Origin: CAYWWY01 sp964462525
GTDB lineage: Bacteria; Thermotogota; Thermotogae; MWEM01
Length of the DNA: 64,000 nt
Direction: 5' to 3'
Assembly: GCA_964462525.1 (NCBI GenBank)
Contig: CAYWWY010000010.1
Coordinates: 5,443-69,442, forward strand
Of this stretch, positions 61,980 through 64,000 are shown piece by piece. The notes below the pieces were generated by a model. It saw nothing but the letters and a program-made list of their open reading frames with translations. It was not told the DNA's origin and did not search any database. Each line of letters begins with the position of its first letter. Within the stretch, counting starts at the first letter, position 1. The position numbers and the translations under genes were made by a program.

Positions 61980-62085
61980 AAAAGGACTCTGCCAAAAGCA
62001 ATGCATCCAGGGGCATCGACGCTACCAATTCTGGAAGCAGCTATACTATTTGGTACCGAGTTTTTAGCCCGTTTTTTTTGAAAAT
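61980..62085 (+). promoter_or_regulatory. structured 5' leader, possible attenuator or riboswitch
   Basis: Within the 383-bp gene-free stretch 61722-62104. Contains TACCAA (62023-62028) pairing with TTGGTA (62050-62055), ATGC/GCAT around an upstream loop, and GGGC able to pair with GCCC just before T8 (62072-62079), resembling a terminator ahead of the ribosome binding site. I could not match it to a known riboswitch consensus. Confidence 0.4.
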
Positions 62086-62104
62086 TGACGGAGGTGATGA
62101 GAAA

Positions 62105-64000
62105 ATGGGTAACATGGGAAAGTTATTGATGCTTTTCACCATAATGGGTCTTTTTGGTTTGTTTTTCTTTTACGGGTGTGTTCAAGTGCCAGTTGTACGG
62201 CCTACGGAAATTGCTTTGAACAAGGTCGGGAATCAAGGAGAGCTCGATTTAGCTCAAAATAGCTGGCAGATTTTGGATTACACGGATCTGGGCGTTTGGG
62301 CAATCGGAATCCGTGAAAGCAGCCTTAATCAGCACATTCATAAAACGCCGTTTTATGGGCTTCTAGTTCTTGAAAGAACCTTCCCGATTCTTCCAAATCC
62401 AATCGCTCCGGAAATCCTTCAACTAGTCCTGCCTGATACAGTTCCTTATGAAGACATTCTCGGCAGCACGGTCGTCTCTTTGTTTGCCCTTCAGGAGGAT
62501 CATATGCCCATAAGACATTTCCCGCCCTTGCGAGTGGCTGATGTCACGATCGAACTGCCCGAAGCGGTCCATGGGACAAATCAGTACCAAATGACTCTTG
62601 AAGACTACATTCGGATTCGACAACCCCGAAATCCTTTCCTATTTCAGAATAATCAACTCTTTACCCCATCATTTGTCCATTCCAATGAAAAAAACATATA
62701 CACGATCCGCCAATTCTTGGAAGCAAAGCGAATGACCGACACAAGCAGTGTCAGTGAGGCGTTTATGCGTTTGAAAAATCGAACGGAAGAAGAACACAAA
62801 GAGATTCTTTCCTTTCTTCATCCAAATCGCGTCAGAATCATAAATGACGCAATTCAGGTGTTAGAACCAGACTTGCGTCAGAGGATCCGCCAATTGGGGA
62901 AGGAAGGGGATCAAGGGTTTCATGAAGCAGAGGATGTATACACGCTGATCGATAACGAATCGAACGCGGAGTTTTTGGTCCAATTTAAAAAATCAAATCT
63001 GCCGGAGAACTACCAAGATTTTAATTATTGGAAAGCCACCATTAGAGAAAAGGGTTTTCTTTTCGAGCAACTGGATCAATCCGACATCTACCAAATAATT
63101 GTCCCTTACTCCGTACCATCCTCCTGGGAACTGATCCGAAATGGACGCTTCGAAGGAACTACGCCTTCTGAACCTTCTGTCGAACTTATCCATCCCCAGC
63201 CGGGTTCAATAATAGAAGCGCTTCAAGTTAATCTTGAATGGCAAGGGGTTCCCGGGGTTATTGATAGCCCTCTTCGGTCGAGGACGGATCCTGAGATTGT
63301 AGAATACCTGGTGTACTTCGCGCCAGTTGCTGAACCGGATTACCCTGAACCGGAGTCCACTACAGATACGACAATGCTGAAAACAGACTTGGCTTATGAC
63401 TCGCAATACAAATGGAAAGTTGTTGCCATTCAAAATGATAACCAGACGGGATCATCTATGGAGGCGACATTCCAAACCTTTGGCGCAGCGCCCGATGGAC
63501 AAGAAGAAGTCGATGCTGCCATTTTACTGGTAGATGAGATCGATTCAATCGAGTCTTTGGTAGTCCCGGGTGGAGCATGTGCATCTCAAGAAGAAAAAGA
63601 AAGAGCAATTAAAGAATACCTTGAAAACCTCGAAGGAATGGCCGAACTTGGGGTAACGATCGAGGTAGTTTGGAATCCGCAAAATGGGAACTATACAGTC
63701 ATCATTAGAAAAGGAAATGCGGAAGAGACGACATCAATTACCGTAGAATCATTTGTTGACTCAGACCCAGACCAAACCTCTGTGGATGCCGCCATTGATT
63801 TGGTCGAAGATAAAGACCCCATCGGGGAACTGGAATTGCCCGGAGGCGCAGGCGCAAGCCAGGCAGAAAAAGAAGCAGCTGTGAAGAAGCACTTGGAAGA
63901 ACTGGCAGGGATGGGCGACCTGGGCGTAACGATCGCAGTCGCATGGAATGCAGGAAATGGCAATTACGATGTCACAATCACCAAAGGAGACGCGGAAGAG
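62105..64000 (+). CDS. repeat-containing surface lipoprotein (3' end outside window)
   Basis: The frame is open from ATG 62105 (behind GGAGGTGATGAGAAA) for 632 codons to the last base, so the gene continues beyond the window. N-terminal hydrophobic segment ending FFFYGC gives a probable lipoprotein Cys25, though the lipobox is atypical. Residues about 100-390 include AEFLVQFKKSNLPENYQDF, then a fibronectin-III-like part (LIHPQPGSIIEALQVNLEW, YDSQYKWKVVAIQ), then a 91-residue tandem repeat starting at residue 469. Its role is likely cell-surface adhesion or structure. Confidence 0.8.
   Translation, partial: MGNMGKLLMLFTIMGLFGLFFFYGCVQVPVVRPTEIALNKVGNQGELDLAQNSWQILDYTDLGVWAIGIRESSLNQHIHKTPFYGLLVLERTFPILPNPIAPEILQLVLPDTVPYEDILGSTVVSLFALQEDHMPIRHFPPLRVADVTIELPEAVHGTNQYQMTLEDYIRIRQPRNPFLFQNNQLFTPSFVHSNEKNIYTIRQFLEAKRMTDTSSVSEAFMRLKNRTEEEHKEILSFLHPNRVRIINDAIQVLEPDLRQRIRQLGKEGDQGFHEAEDVYTLIDNESNAEFLVQFKKSNLPENYQDFNYWKATIREKGFLFEQLDQSDIYQIIVPYSVPSSWELIRNGRFEGTTPSEPSVELIHPQPGSIIEALQVNLEWQGVPGVIDSPLRSRTDPEIVEYLVYFAPVAEPDYPEPESTTDTTMLKTDLAYDSQYKWKVVAIQNDNQTGSSMEATFQTFGAAPDGQEEVDAAILLVDEIDSIESLVVPGGACASQEEKERAIKEYLENLEGMAELGVTIEVVWNPQNGNYTVIIRKGNAEETTSITVESFVDSDPDQTSVDAAIDLVEDKDPIGELELPGGAGASQAEKEAAVKKHLEELAGMGDLGVTIAVAWNAGNGNYDVTITKGDAEE
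63509..64000 (+). repeat. 91-residue (273-bp) tandem protein repeat
   Basis: Unit 1 at 63509-63781, unit 2 from 63782 to the window end (incomplete). Each has VDAAI-LV, a PGGA-AS-x-EKE helix start, G-LGVTI and NGNY-V-I-KG-AEE. Unit 2 is more Ala/Gly-rich. More copies probably follow. Confidence 0.85.

Noticed and set aside
61980..62060. Cyclic-di-GMP riboswitch upstream of the lipoprotein gene
   Set aside because: A GACGCTACC stretch and a closing GGTACCG recall the GEMM-I motif, but the conserved GGGCAAACC and GCAAAGC elements are missing.
1..64000. tRNA, rRNA or CRISPR arrays
   Set aside because: I looked in the intergenic regions for T-loop motifs, rRNA signatures and regularly spaced direct repeats and found none.

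Overview
The window is a slice of a low-to-medium GC bacterial chromosome with tightly packed operons, very strong AGGAGG-type ribosome binding sites, frequent GTG/TTG starts and textbook sigma-70-type promoters. The zapA-murI-rapZ-yvcK-whiA-nrdR-greA-lysS block, AddA/AddB-type recombination nucleases, MutS2, FliW/CsrA, GH4 glycosidase and TM0106-type nuclease point to a Bacillota-like or deep-branching Thermotogota-like anaerobe. I cannot name the genus. A run of exactly 100 N (48108-48207) marks a scaffold join, so this is a draft assembly.

Layout. (1) 1-8752, plus strand: a ketoacyl-synthase-III-like enzyme and a CoA-transferase, then a complete branched-chain-type (Liv) ABC importer whose last permease is fused in frame to an alpha/beta hydrolase, followed by a second hydrolase. 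This looks like uptake and activation or cleavage of a small acyl compound. (2) 8780-12834: a GNAT acetyltransferase gene broken by two in-frame stops, rimP-nusA, and a cyclic-2,3-diphosphoglycerate-synthetase-like P-loop protein. (3) 12851-17054: a secreted two-lobed protein and a Crp/Fnr regulator on the minus strand; divergently, a perfect promoter leads into four mini-genes (33-41 codons, each with its own strong ribosome binding site) and then a dihydrolipoamide dehydrogenase. (4) 17057-27243, minus strand: a MATE exporter, the long housekeeping operon zapA to lysS, and a sugar kinase plus GH4 glycosidase pair. (5) 27646-33854: addB-addA. (6) 33904-35965, minus: GAF-like membrane protein, fliW, csrA, gatC, yraN, overlapping head to tail. 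(7) 36143-39017: ferritin, pyrophosphatase, an Fpg-like protein lacking the catalytic proline, a Gfo/Idh oxidoreductase. (8) 39101-47997, minus: an eight-gene operon with a pilin-like protein, argS, mnmE, a TM0106 nuclease, a large unknown, a PyrF-like protein lacking its catalytic lysine, and an rRNA methyltransferase. (9) 48014-58337: assembly gap, murA, mutS2, an orphan molybdo-hydroxylase FAD subunit, an ABC-2 exporter, a transposase scrap and a chemoreceptor. (10) 58668-64000: a beta-lactamase-fold hydrolase, a SnoaL-like protein, a winged-helix protein and a repeat-bearing lipoprotein that runs off the end of the window.

The most unusual items are the mini-gene cluster at 14902-15585, the LivM-hydrolase fusion, and the two enzyme homologues with lost catalytic residues (PyrF-like and Fpg-like). 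All functional calls are from reading sequence motifs; no database search was run.
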